Below are positions 45,178 through 53,773 of a DNA stretch of 64,000 bases, one piece after another. Both the position numbers and the translations under genes were made by a program. The notes beneath the pieces are model-generated. The model ran no database searches. It had not been told where the DNA came from and worked only from the letters and a program-made list of their open reading frames with translations. The stretch covers positions 60,750 to 124,749 of the forward strand of contig JACPPA010000036.1 in assembly GCA_016191285.1 (NCBI GenBank). The letters run 5' to 3'. The DNA is from Gammaproteobacteria bacterium (lineage in GTDB: Bacteria; Pseudomonadota; Gammaproteobacteria; Ga0077536). Every line of letters starts with the position of its first letter. The first letter of the stretch is position 1.

Positions 45178-46296
45178 ATGCAGCATGCCCCTGCCTTATT
45201 GCTCGATAACTCTGGTGCAGTGCAAGCCACCATGCACCCCGACACCGCACGGCCCGCGCAAGCCTGGTGGCCGGTCACGATCACGCGTGAAATGATCGAG
45301 GCCGATATCGAACGCCTCGTGTCGCTGCCGCGTCCCGCCAACGGCCGGCGACAAACGATGTTCGTGCACCCGAGCGCCGATCCGCGTTATCCGGCGCTGA
45401 ATCCCGGCGTGCGCGTGACCATGGAAGTGTTGCTGCCGGGCGAAGAAACCACGCCCCTTCGCCACAACTCGACACAAGTGAATTTCTGCATTCGCGGCAG
45501 TGGACTCACGGTGGTCGGCGGCAAACAGATCCCGTTCCAGCAGTACGATGTGTGGAACCATCCGTCGTACCTGCCGTATCGGCACGTTAATAACAGCCAA
45601 GACTTGCACGTGCGCCTCACGTACTCGAATGCGCCGGTGCTCGAGATGCTGCGCGTTCATCTGATCGACGAGAACCCGCCGCTGTCCGGCGAAGTGGCGC
45701 TGGTCCACGCCGCGAAGGACAACGAGCGCCGGGGCGCTAGCTCCTACGGTACGTTTCCGATCGATGAGGATGGCGCGCTCTTGATGCCCTACGAGACGTT
45801 AATCAGTCCACCCGCGGTCGAGTCCCAAGCGCTGCACTGGCCGTGGGCAAAGGTCCAAGCGAATCTCGATAAACTGGTCGCCCTCGGCAAGGACTACGTC
45901 GGCCGTCGTTTGTACTTGATGTACAACCCGATGACCGGCCGCTCCAATGGCACCACGCCGAGCTTTTTCGCCACCATGACCATCCGCCCGCCTAATATCA
46001 TCGATCGTCCCCATCGACACGTGTCGTCGGCGATCAATTATTATTTTCGGGGTCGTGGCTACAGCGTGGTCGAAGGCGAACGCTACGAATGGCGCGCGGG
46101 CGATCTGATGGTGTCGGCGCCGGGCTGGGCAGTTCACAATCATGCGTCCTATGACGAGTCGGTCTACGAACTCACCGTGCAGGATCAGCCCTATCACATC
46201 ATGCAGGAATCCTTGTTGTGGCAGGAAAGTTTGAAGGAGGAAGCGGCGATTCTCGGATCCAGCGTGGGCTTCGCGACCAATCGAAAAAGCGCCTGA
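45178..46296 (+). CDS. Gentisate 1,2-dioxygenase-like bicupin
   Basis: 372 residues from ATG at 45178 with AAAGGAAAG upstream. Two cupin halves: LLPGEETTPLRHNSTQVNFC, then YDVWNHPSYLPYRHVNN (about 85-150), and RPHRHVSSAINYYFRGRGYS with the second core ending SAPGWAVHNHASYDESVYEL (about 275-345). The second half has the HxH pair (HRH) and distal His. Gentisate- and salicylate-type ring-cleavage dioxygenases have this layout. It probably opens a hydroxylated ring made by the Rieske enzyme of the same island. Confidence 0.85.
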   Translation: MQHAPALLLDNSGAVQATMHPDTARPAQAWWPVTITREMIEADIERLVSLPRPANGRRQTMFVHPSADPRYPALNPGVRVTMEVLLPGEETTPLRHNSTQVNFCIRGSGLTVVGGKQIPFQQYDVWNHPSYLPYRHVNNSQDLHVRLTYSNAPVLEMLRVHLIDENPPLSGEVALVHAAKDNERRGASSYGTFPIDEDGALLMPYETLISPPAVESQALHWPWAKVQANLDKLVALGKDYVGRRLYLMYNPMTGRSNGTTPSFFATMTIRPPNIIDRPHRHVSSAINYYFRGRGYSVVEGERYEWRAGDLMVSAPGWAVHNHASYDESVYELTVQDQPYHIMQESLLWQESLKEEAAILGSSVGFATNRKSA

Positions 46297-46306
46297 GGAC
46301 TAATCG

Positions 46307-47212
46307 ATGATCAAACTCGCCGATCACGTCCTCAAGGGTTCTTACACCCCCATCGTGACGCCGTTTAAGAACGGCGCCGTGGATTACGCCAAGTATGCTG
46401 AATTGGTCGATCGCCATATTCGTGAAGGCGGGCACGGGATCCTCGTCAACGGCACGTCGAGCGAGCCCTCGACGTTAAGCATCGAGGAAAGAAATCAATT
46501 GGTCGACGAGGCGTGGCGCGTGGCGCGCGGGCGTTGCCCAGTCATTGCCGCGACCGGTTCCCAATCGCTCGCCGAAACGCTCGTGTTAACCGACCACGCC
46601 GCGCGAGCGGGGGTTGATGCACTGTTGATCGTCACGCCGTATTACCTCCGGCCGCCGCAACGCGGGTTGGTTGATTACTACGTGGAGCTCAGTAAGCGCA
46701 GCACCTTGCCGCTGATGATTTATCACATTCCCGGTCGCGCCGCGGTGGCGATGACCTTGGACTCCTTCAAGGCAATTGCCGCGCGCGCGGAGTCCTTTGT
46801 CGGCATGAAACACGCGGTGAATGATCTAGGATTCGTCACCGAATGCCTTGCGGAGTTCGGACCCGACTTTCGAATTTTCGTTGGCCTCGAAGAACTGAGT
46901 TATCCGATGCTGATGGTGGGCGCGTGCGGCATGATGAACGCTGTCGGCAATCTCGCGCCGCGCGCAGTCGCGGAGCTCTATAACGCGGTCGCGGTGGGCA
47001 ATGTCGCGGAGGCGCGGCGCTTGCACTTCCAGCTTTTCGAACTCAATCGAGCGGTGTTCTACGATACGAATCCGATCCCCATCAAATACATGATGAAGCG
47101 GCTTGGCCTGTTAGCGATGAATGAGCATCGCCTGCCCATGTGTCCGGCGACGCCTGAAGTCGCGCGGCGCTGTGATCAAGTGCTGTTGGACGCGGGGTTG
47201 CTGAAAGGCTGA
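46307..47212 (+). CDS. DapA/N-acetylneuraminate lyase superfamily aldolase
   Basis: 301 residues. The Schiff-base Lys168 is in VGMKHAVND, with Tyr139 in MIYHIPGRA, as in the class I aldolases of this family. The usual GTTGE loop reads NGTSSEPSTL, which argues against dihydrodipicolinate synthase. Neighbouring ring-cleavage genes suggest a hydratase-aldolase that splits a ring-fission product, as known for aromatic pathways in this superfamily. It starts 10 bases after the bicupin. Confidence 0.88.
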   Translation: MIKLADHVLKGSYTPIVTPFKNGAVDYAKYAELVDRHIREGGHGILVNGTSSEPSTLSIEERNQLVDEAWRVARGRCPVIAATGSQSLAETLVLTDHAARAGVDALLIVTPYYLRPPQRGLVDYYVELSKRSTLPLMIYHIPGRAAVAMTLDSFKAIAARAESFVGMKHAVNDLGFVTECLAEFGPDFRIFVGLEELSYPMLMVGACGMMNAVGNLAPRAVAELYNAVAVGNVAEARRLHFQLFELNRAVFYDTNPIPIKYMMKRLGLLAMNEHRLPMCPATPEVARRCDQVLLDAGLLKG

Positions 47213-47222
47213 GCTTCCCTAA

Positions 47223-47837
47223 TTACGGCCGCTGCATCTCGAATACCTCGCCCAAGGTTCCGTAATTCATGTAGCCCAGGCGCGTCAACGGGTGCAGCAG
47301 GCGCTCATCGACCCTGCCATTCACGATGACCTCGTCGGCGATATAGATACCGACGACTTCGCCCACCACCACGTGACTCTCGCGACCGTCTGGGCCGGGC
47401 GGCAGATGGACCACCTGATACACGCGGCATTCGAGCGCGGCTTTGACGCTCGTCACGCGTGGTGGCCGCACCAGCGTCGACGCCGTCGCCGCGATTCCAC
47501 ACGCGGTGAATTCATCTTGGCCGTAGGGCAGGGGTGCCGAGGTAGCGTTCATGGGTACCGCATCGTGCTCGCCGACCAGATTGGCGACGAATTCCGGCAC
47601 TTCGCAAATATTGCGATAAGTATCCTTATTGACGCCTGGTTTGGCCGAGTTGGGCGCAAACATGACATAGGGCGGCTCGCCGCAGACCGCATTGAAATAC
47701 GAGTAGGGCGCGAGATTGCGGACGCCCGCGGCGCTGATCGAACTGATCCAGCCGACCGGTCTTGGCATGACCAAGGCGTTCAGCGGATTATGAGTTAGCG
47801 GCGCGGGGCGAAGTCCGTCAGCGGTGGCAAAAAACAT
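47223..47837 (-). CDS. Flavin reductase family protein (FMN-binding split barrel)
   Basis: 204 residues. Typical pattern: NPLNALVMPRPVGWISSISA, NLAPYSYFNAVCGEPPYVMF and DTYRNICEVPEFVANLVGEH. It binds FMN and may supply reduced flavin to a partner monooxygenase or reductase; both LLM enzymes in the window are far away. It is convergent with the aldolase gene, only 10 bases apart. Confidence 0.88.
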   Translation of the reverse strand: MFFATADGLRPAPLTHNPLNALVMPRPVGWISSISAAGVRNLAPYSYFNAVCGEPPYVMFAPNSAKPGVNKDTYRNICEVPEFVANLVGEHDAVPMNATSAPLPYGQDEFTACGIAATASTLVRPPRVTSVKAALECRVYQVVHLPPGPDGRESHVVVGEVVGIYIADEVIVNGRVDERLLHPLTRLGYMNYGTLGEVFEMQRP

Positions 47838-47930
47838 GGGGGCGTCCGAAGATGAAGGGGGAGTAGGTGTTCAGTCGCGTACGATAGGTATCAGGGCTTG
47901 TTGAGTCAAACCAAGAGGATGGAGTCGGCG

Positions 47931-48620
47931 ATGCGTTTCAAATTCGAGTTTCGCGCGCGCGTTCGCTGGCGGGCCGTGGCGTGGGCGGCCAGTGCCGGTG
48001 GAATCATCCTCGCCGGTTCGTCCGCCGCCGAAGTCGCGTTACCGGATGTGTCCCTGGCCGACGCCTCGGTGGTCGCTGAAGCCCCAACGCCGCAACTCGG
48101 CGAAGTGCGGGAATTTATCGGCCGCATTGCCATGGTCGATTGTCAGCGCTGGGAAGTGATTGAGCTCGATCACAAGGGCGACCTGGTCAGCCAGTGCGCC
48201 AACTACAAGGTCTACATGACCAAGGCCGAAAGTTATAATTTGCATGAGGTGACCGGCGCGAAGGGCGCACCCGCGGTGGTGTTCGAGCCCGCTTATCCAG
48301 TGGTGCAATTTCCATTGTCCATCGGCAAGCGGTGGCGCAAGCAATACACCGGCTATTTCGCGATCGAGGGGCTGCGCTGGGACGGCGATGTGAAATGCGA
48401 AGTCGCGGATCTCGAGGACACCACGGTGGCCGCGGGCACCTACAAAGCATTCCGAATCGAATGTCACGATAATTGGAAGGTCGGGCCGGCCGCGAGTAGC
48501 GTCGACAGTACCGCCTGGTACGCGCCCGCTGTCGGCGGCGTGATCAAAGCCATCAACTATGAAGATTCACATTGGAACTTCGAGCTGAAATCAGTTTCGC
48601 CCAAAAGGGATAAGCCATGA
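47931..48620 (+). CDS. Exported hypothetical protein
   Basis: 229 residues from ATG at 47931, with GGAG six bases upstream; ATG at 47919 is possible. The N-terminus has a basic stretch then a hydrophobic segment (AVAWAASAGGIILAGSSAAE), a signal peptide. The mature part contains QRWEVIELDHKGDLVSQCAN, FPLSIGKRWRKQYTGYFAIE and FRIECHDNW. I do not recognise the family; the layout suggests a periplasmic beta-rich protein. Its stop overlaps the start of the broken Gre gene. Confidence 0.75.
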   Translation: MRFKFEFRARVRWRAVAWAASAGGIILAGSSAAEVALPDVSLADASVVAEAPTPQLGEVREFIGRIAMVDCQRWEVIELDHKGDLVSQCANYKVYMTKAESYNLHEVTGAKGAPAVVFEPAYPVVQFPLSIGKRWRKQYTGYFAIEGLRWDGDVKCEVADLEDTTVAAGTYKAFRIECHDNWKVGPAASSVDSTAWYAPAVGGVIKAINYEDSHWNFELKSVSPKRDKP

Positions 48621-48852
48621 GCCGCGCGCTTGTCAAGGAGACGGACGGCGATGCGCTGGCGGATGACCCGTTGCCCCGACCCCCGCGTCAACAACCGTGC
48701 TACATGATGAAGTGGCGCCCGACGCTGGTCGCATCAGCTGGGTTTCGCCACTGGGGCGTGAACTGATTGGACTAGCGGCGGGTGACACTCTGACGTGGCA
48801 GCGCGGACGTGAACTGTTGATGCTGGAAGTGCTTGGATTTGAATACGCTTAA
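48617..48852 (+). pseudogene. GreA/GreB-family factor with internal deletion
   Basis: The start codon is followed by MSRALVKETDGDALADDPLP, typical of GreB-like regulators, up to QQPCYMM. Then the frame is lost. From about 48707 another frame gives DEVAPDAGRISWVSPLGREL and LLMLEVLGFEYA, the family's C-terminal end. About 80 residues of the coiled coil and first strands are missing, and the two pieces are out of frame. It cannot make a working factor. Confidence 0.8.
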
Positions 48853-48857
48853 ACGAT

Positions 48858-48890
48858 TGCGTCCTCTCTCCTCGTGTGAGAGAGGACGCA
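48858..48890. terminator. Perfect 13-bp hairpin, likely bidirectional terminator
   Basis: TGCGTCCTCTCTC, a loop of seven bases, then GAGAGAGGACGCA. It lies between the convergent Gre pseudogene and GST gene. There is no long T-run, so termination is inferred from position and stem strength. Confidence 0.65.
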
Positions 48891-48899
48891 CATCACGAA

Positions 48900-49508
48900 C
48901 TACTTAATCAACCCTTCCGCCCGCATCGCTTCCTGTACCTTGGGTCGCGCGGCAATGCGCTCGCGATAGGTTTTCAGTGCCGGCCAGGTGTCGACCGTCA
49001 GACCCACGAACCCCATCCAGCCGAGGGTCGTGAATAGATAGGCATCGGCGACCGTGAATTGCTCACCCATCAAGTACTGCTTATTACCCAACCGCTCCGC
49101 GATCCACGTATAGCGATCGGTCAAGCGCTGCTTCTGCCAGGCTTTAAACTCCTCGTTGGCCGCGGGATTAAACAGGGGTGAATAGCCCTTATGCAGTTCA
49201 GTTCCGATAAATCCCAACAGCGACTGCAAACGCGCGCGCTCCACCGTGCCCGCCGGTGGCGCAAGTTTGGCCGCCGGTTTTTGATCCGCGATGTATTGCA
49301 CAATCGCCGGACCTTCGGTTAAACGTTCGCCGTTATCAAGCTCGAGCACCGGTACATAACCGTTCGGATTGATCTTCAAATAATCGCCGCCACCGTCGAG
49401 CGTATGGGCCTTGATATCGACCTTGACCAAATCGACCGGCATGCTCGCTTCGCGCAAACAGATATGCGGCGAGAGGGAACATACTCCGGGAGAAAAATAA
49501 AGTTTCAT
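48900..49508 (-). CDS. Glutathione S-transferase, beta class
   Basis: 202 residues from ATG at 49508 with GGAGG upstream. MKLYFSPGVCSLSPHICLRE holds Cys10, the mark of beta-class enzymes, and the thioredoxin fold continues with NPNGYVPVLELDNGERLTEG. The helical domain includes YLMGEQFTVADAYLFTTLGW. It conjugates or reduces electrophiles with glutathione in the cytoplasm. Confidence 0.94.
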   Translation of the reverse strand: MKLYFSPGVCSLSPHICLREASMPVDLVKVDIKAHTLDGGGDYLKINPNGYVPVLELDNGERLTEGPAIVQYIADQKPAAKLAPPAGTVERARLQSLLGFIGTELHKGYSPLFNPAANEEFKAWQKQRLTDRYTWIAERLGNKQYLMGEQFTVADAYLFTTLGWMGFVGLTVDTWPALKTYRERIAARPKVQEAMRAEGLIK

Positions 49509-49737
49509 TGGACCTCCATGAAAGTATTGCTTCTTATCGTTCACACCAGCGACTACCGTACCCGATAGCTGGCGCGCCGACTATCTTAAAATGGTGCGGG
49601 TGACGGAATTGTTGCTGGTTTGTTACGTAGGCGGGCTCCGAACCGTGGTGCTGAATGTCAGCGCCTCGTGTACCCATCGCACGGTGGATCGCATCGCTAC
49701 GTCGCAACGATCGCGGTCCAAGTCAATTGAAATTTCG

Positions 49738-49803
49738 CGTGGGAGCCGCTTTGAGCTTCGAATCTTCATTGAGGTCCATTCGCGGCTAAAGCCGCTCCCA
49801 CGA
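49738..49803. repeat. REP doublet (REPIN)
   Basis: Degenerate direct REP 49738-49764 (GTGGGAGCCGCTTTGAGCTT) and standard inverted REP 49778-49803. The gap 49509-49884 has no other feature I can support. Confidence 0.75.
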
Positions 49804-49884
49804 TAATCAAGCGGCTATTTTTCGAAGCCTGTGGCGAGACAATACATTGATTGCTGGCGCGCCTTCCAAGGGTAACAATCGAGC

Positions 49885-50853
49885 ATGAATGAGTTTTTAA
49901 GATTGCTGCGACGCGGACTCAAGCCGTTCGGTTACGACGTGCGCTCACGCCGGACTTACACGCTACGTCCGCTCGCGAACGCCGAAGCGCATCCGAGGTT
50001 AATCCCGGTGACCGACGCTTTCGAGCGCGAACAGAAACCGGTGGAAACCGCCGACCTCGCAACGCTAACGGTCTGGGTCCGGACCTGCTTGTCAGCGGGT
50101 CGTTTGGCACGGCGTGAGCAGCCATTCACCGGCGTGTCGTTTGCGGAGCATCTCTATCGCTGTCTGTATTCGACCGTCTTGTCGATTAATGACGCGGTTG
50201 CCGCGAACACCGGGTTCAGCGTGAAGGTAATGGTCCTCGATGATCGATCCTCACCGCACGCCCGAGCGAACCTTGAACGGTTATGTCGGACCCTGGTGTG
50301 TCCTTGGCAAATTGCGACCACGACCGAGCCCGGTCAAGGCGCTTCGTTAGTCGAACAATTCACGCGCGCGCGGTCCATGCCCGGGCTCCATTATTTTATC
50401 GAGGATGATTACCTGCACGAGCGCGGCGCGGTGCGTGAAATGTGGGCTTTCTACCGGCAAATCTATACTGCGACCGACTCCCACCTAGTGTTACATCCGC
50501 AGGAAACCGAAACACTTTTCCATAACGCCTATTACCCGAGCTACCTCGTGCTTGGCGCATCTCGTCGCTGGCGAACGATGAGCCACGCCACGCATTCGCT
50601 ATTCGTCCATCGCGAAGTCGTCGACAAATACTGGTCGTATTTTGAAAACACGCGCCATGTCGGGGACCCACGGCAGCGACGCCAAGGCGCCGAAGCGCGG
50701 ACCACTAATTTACTGTTCGAGCATTTGCCTGGATTCTGTCCCCTGCCGGCGGTGGCCGTGCACTTGCAGACGCCCACTACCCTGCCGCCGTTCTACGATT
50801 GGCGGTCGTTATGGGACGCAACGATGTTACCGCCAGCGTTGATCGTGGATTAA
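49885..50853 (+). CDS. Glycosyltransferase-like protein, GT-A fold suspected
   Basis: 322 residues without membrane segments. The middle shows VKVMVLDDRSSPHARANL (nucleotide-binding strand with Asp pair) and MPGLHYFIEDDYLHERGAV, where EDD looks like a DxD metal site. The first 90 residues are basic and family-free. I call it glycosyltransferase-like on these motifs only; donor and acceptor are unknown. Its last nine codons lie inside the first unit of an 80-base tandem duplication. Confidence 0.6.
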   Translation: MNEFLRLLRRGLKPFGYDVRSRRTYTLRPLANAEAHPRLIPVTDAFEREQKPVETADLATLTVWVRTCLSAGRLARREQPFTGVSFAEHLYRCLYSTVLSINDAVAANTGFSVKVMVLDDRSSPHARANLERLCRTLVCPWQIATTTEPGQGASLVEQFTRARSMPGLHYFIEDDYLHERGAVREMWAFYRQIYTATDSHLVLHPQETETLFHNAYYPSYLVLGASRRWRTMSHATHSLFVHREVVDKYWSYFENTRHVGDPRQRRQGAEARTTNLLFEHLPGFCPLPAVAVHLQTPTTLPPFYDWRSLWDATMLPPALIVD

Positions 50854-50986
50854 ATGGCTTTCCGAAGACGCATTAATGTGGGAGCCGCTTTAGCGGCGAA
50901 TCTTTGTTACCGCCAGCGTTGATCTGAGGATTAGATGGCTTATCGCGGACGCATTAATGTGGGAGCCGCTTTAGCGGCGAATCTTT
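50826..50986. repeat. 80-bp tandem duplication including a gene end and a REP
   Basis: Copy 1 (50826-50905) starts GTTACCGCCAGCGTTGATCG inside the glycosyltransferase-like gene and contains its stop and a REP at 50878-50901. Copy 2 (50906-50986) repeats it with a few changes and has a REP at 50959-50982. Both REPs point the same way, unlike the REPIN pairs. Confidence 0.9.
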
Positions 50987-51187
50987 TTGGTTCATGCATT
51001 TTGAGCTGCGCGAACGCCGTTTTAAAACCGGCCGCGCGCGAGCGGTCGACGACGATGGCGAAACTCAATACTGGATTCTGATCCAGGCCGGTTTTTATTC
51101 CGCGATCAACCGGCGCGGCCCACGGACCCGTGGCCTGCGTGCTGGCGCTCGGCTATCCTACTGTCCGAACTTATCGAGAGCGGCCTC

Positions 51188-51310
51188 ATGATCGATTCTA
51201 TACGTCTCCACGGCCAATGGTTGGAAAGTCCCCGCGTTGTGGGAGGGCTAGCAATGCCTTACACCATGCAGCCTGACGATCCTGAAGTTGGTGGCGTGTT
51301 GACTCCTTGA
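51188..51310 (+). CDS. Possible small protein, 40 aa
   Basis: ATG to TGA with a weak GAGAG upstream. It reads MIDSIRLHGQWLESPRVVGG and ends in DDPEVGGVLTP. Its stop overlaps a TTG of the following acyl-CoA dehydrogenase frame. I recognise no family; it may be a leader peptide or the remains of a larger gene. Confidence 0.35.
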   Translation: MIDSIRLHGQWLESPRVVGGLAMPYTMQPDDPEVGGVLTP

Positions 51311-51321
51311 GGTCTTACCCC

Positions 51322-52503
51322 GTGTCAACCCTCGACTCCTTTCGCGTCGCGACGCGTGCGTGGCTTGAAGCAAACTGCCCGGCGTCCATGCGCACGCCGA
51401 TGCCCGAAGACGAGCGCGTGTGGGGCGGGCGGCAGCCTAGCTTCAAAAATCCCGAGAGCAAAATTTGGTTCGAACGCATGGTCAGTCGCGGCTGGACCGT
51501 GCCAACGTGGCCAACCGCCTGGGGTGGCGGCGGACTGACCACGGATGAGGCGCAGATCTTGAACGACGAGATGACGCGCCTCAACTGTCGCACGCCGCTG
51601 TTTGGCTTTGGCATCAGCATGCTGGGGCCGGTGCTGCTCAAATACGGGACCGAAGCGCAGAAGGCTGAACATCTGCCGCCGATCGCGCGCGGCGAAATCC
51701 GCTGGTGTCAGGGTTACAGCGAACCGAATGCGGGCTCCGACCTCGCCAATTTACAAACCAAAGCCGAAAACCGGGGCGATCACTTCTTGGTCAATGGCCA
51801 GAAGATTTGGACTTCATACGCCCACCTCGCCGATTGGATTTTTTGTCTGGTGCGCACGGACAGCGCCAAGCACCGGGGCATTAGTTTCTTGTTGTTCGAT
51901 ATGCGCACGGCAGGTGTGAAGACGCGCCCCATCGCGTTGATCAGCGGCGCCTCGGTGTTCTGCGAAACTTTCTTCGACAACGTGCGTGTTCCCACGCGAA
52001 ACTTGGTGGGCCAACTCAACAACGGTTGGCAGATCGCGAAAGAGTTGTTACAGCACGAACGTGGCATGATTTCGCAAATCGGTCGTGCCATCGGCGGCAC
52101 GGTGCCGCCGGTCGAAGTCGTGGCCAAGCAATACTTGGGCGATGCCACGGGCAAAATCAGCGATCCCGTACTGCGGGACGCGGTCGCCCGGCAGGTCATG
52201 AATGATCGCGCGTTTGAGTTGACTATTCGTCGCGCCGGTCAAGAAAGTGCGGCCGGCGCCGCCGACGGCGGAGCGTCCTCAATGTTTAAATACTACGGCA
52301 CCGAACAGAATAAGAAAAAATTCGAGCTCATTTTGAAATGCGCTGGCACGCAGGCGCTCGGGTGGACGGGACCGGACTTTACGCCGGACGAGCTGACCTT
52401 ATGCCGCACCTGGCTGCGCTCAAAGGGCAATTCAATCGAAGGCGGCACCTCTGAAATCCAATTGAACGTGATTGCCAAGCGCGTCCTTGGCTTGCCGGAT
52501 TAA
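51322..52503 (+). CDS. Acyl-CoA dehydrogenase family protein (catalytic-type subunit)
   Basis: 393 residues from GTG at 51322; a TTG at 51307 would add five. It shows WPTAWGGGGLTTDEAQILND, RWCQGYSEPNAGSDLANLQT with flavin contacts, and the C-terminal NSIEGGTSEIQLNVIAKRVL, which holds the position of the usual catalytic Glu. It introduces a double bond into an acyl-CoA. The next gene, 9 bases later, is a second dehydrogenase lacking this motif, so the two probably form one heteromeric enzyme. Confidence 0.92.
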   Translation: MSTLDSFRVATRAWLEANCPASMRTPMPEDERVWGGRQPSFKNPESKIWFERMVSRGWTVPTWPTAWGGGGLTTDEAQILNDEMTRLNCRTPLFGFGISMLGPVLLKYGTEAQKAEHLPPIARGEIRWCQGYSEPNAGSDLANLQTKAENRGDHFLVNGQKIWTSYAHLADWIFCLVRTDSAKHRGISFLLFDMRTAGVKTRPIALISGASVFCETFFDNVRVPTRNLVGQLNNGWQIAKELLQHERGMISQIGRAIGGTVPPVEVVAKQYLGDATGKISDPVLRDAVARQVMNDRAFELTIRRAGQESAAGAADGGASSMFKYYGTEQNKKKFELILKCAGTQALGWTGPDFTPDELTLCRTWLRSKGNSIEGGTSEIQLNVIAKRVLGLPD

Positions 52504-52512
52504 GGAGTCAGC

Positions 52513-53652
52513 ATGGGCCTCGTGCTAAATGAAGAACAGCGCATGCTGCAACGCTCCGCGCAGGAATTTTTCAGCGCCCGGCAACCGTTGAAGGCGCTAC
52601 GAACGCTGCGCGATAACCAGGACGCAACCGGCTTCGATCGCGAGCTCTGGCGGGCGATGGCGGAACTCGGCTGGGCTGGCATTCTGATCCCTGAGGCATA
52701 TGGTGGCGCTGCGTTTGGTTACCAAGGACTGGGCCTTATTTTGGAGGAAGCCGGACGCTCGCTCGCCGCGTCGCCCTTGATCTCCACGGCCTTGCTCGGC
52801 GGCCCGCTGATCTTGAGCGCGGGTAGCGAGGCACAGAAGCACGCTTGGCTTGGCGCCGTGGCGGCGGGCGAGCGCGTGGTGGCGTTGGCGCTGGACGAGC
52901 GTTCACGCCACGCGCCAACCAGTATAGCGACGCGCGCCAAATCTCAGGGCAGCGGTTACGTGCTCAAGGGATCGAAGGTGATGGTCCTCGATGGTCATGT
53001 CGCCGATCAACTGCTCGTCGTGGCGCGGACCAGCGGCGCCGACGACGCAGCGCAGGGACTAACGATCTTCGTGGTCGACGCCACGGCGCGCGGCATAACG
53101 CGCACGCGCCTCACCCTGGTCGATAGCCGCAATGCCGCGAATGTGGCGTTCGATAATGTGGAAGTCGCCGCGACCGCCGTTCTCGGCATGCCTGACTCCG
53201 GATACGCCGCGCTGGCACCTGTGCTCGACGGCGCGCGCGTAGGGCTCGCCGCCGAAATGTTAGGCAGCGGCCTCGAAGCCTTCGAACGAACGCTTAACTA
53301 CCTCAAGCTGCGGGTGCAATTTGGCGTGCCGATTGGATCGTTCCAGGCGCTCAAGCACCGCGCCGCGCTGATGTATTGTGAGATTGAGCTCACGCGCTCG
53401 GTCGTGTTGGAAGCGTTAACCGCGCTCGATGAGCAGCGCGGCGACGTGCCGCAGCTGGCGAGCCTCGCCAAGGCGAAAGCCTGCGAGATGCTGGAACTCG
53501 TATCGAGCGAGGCAATTCAGCTATTCGGCGGAATCGGTATGACGGACGAAGAAGAAATTGGCTTTTTTATTAAACGCGCGCGGGTTGCGCAACAGACATT
53601 CGGCGACGCCGTATTTCATCGCGACCGCTACGCGACTTCGATGGGCTTTTGA
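52513..53652 (+). CDS. Acyl-CoA dehydrogenase family protein (partner subunit)
   Basis: 379 residues with GGAG upstream of ATG. The fold is clear: WRAMAELGWAGILIPEAYGG, LEEAGRSLAASPLISTALLG, LGSGLEAFERTLNYLKLRVQ, FGVPIGSFQALKHRAALMYC and LFGGIGMTDEEEIGFFIKRA. The C-terminus lacks the EGT motif with the catalytic Glu and ends QQTFGDAVFHRDRYA, as in the non-catalytic halves of alpha2-beta2 dehydrogenases of steroid and CoA-ester catabolism. Confidence 0.92.
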   Translation: MGLVLNEEQRMLQRSAQEFFSARQPLKALRTLRDNQDATGFDRELWRAMAELGWAGILIPEAYGGAAFGYQGLGLILEEAGRSLAASPLISTALLGGPLILSAGSEAQKHAWLGAVAAGERVVALALDERSRHAPTSIATRAKSQGSGYVLKGSKVMVLDGHVADQLLVVARTSGADDAAQGLTIFVVDATARGITRTRLTLVDSRNAANVAFDNVEVAATAVLGMPDSGYAALAPVLDGARVGLAAEMLGSGLEAFERTLNYLKLRVQFGVPIGSFQALKHRAALMYCEIELTRSVVLEALTALDEQRGDVPQLASLAKAKACEMLELVSSEAIQLFGGIGMTDEEEIGFFIKRARVAQQTFGDAVFHRDRYATSMGF

Positions 53653-53773
53653 GACGGTCTCAAGGTCGGCAAGGAACCGCGGTCATCCGGCGCCGTAAAC
53701 GGTTGCAATCGCGGCGGGATCTTCCTCTAATAGCCTTCAAGGCGCGTGCCGTACGCGCCACGAGGAGCCTGCC

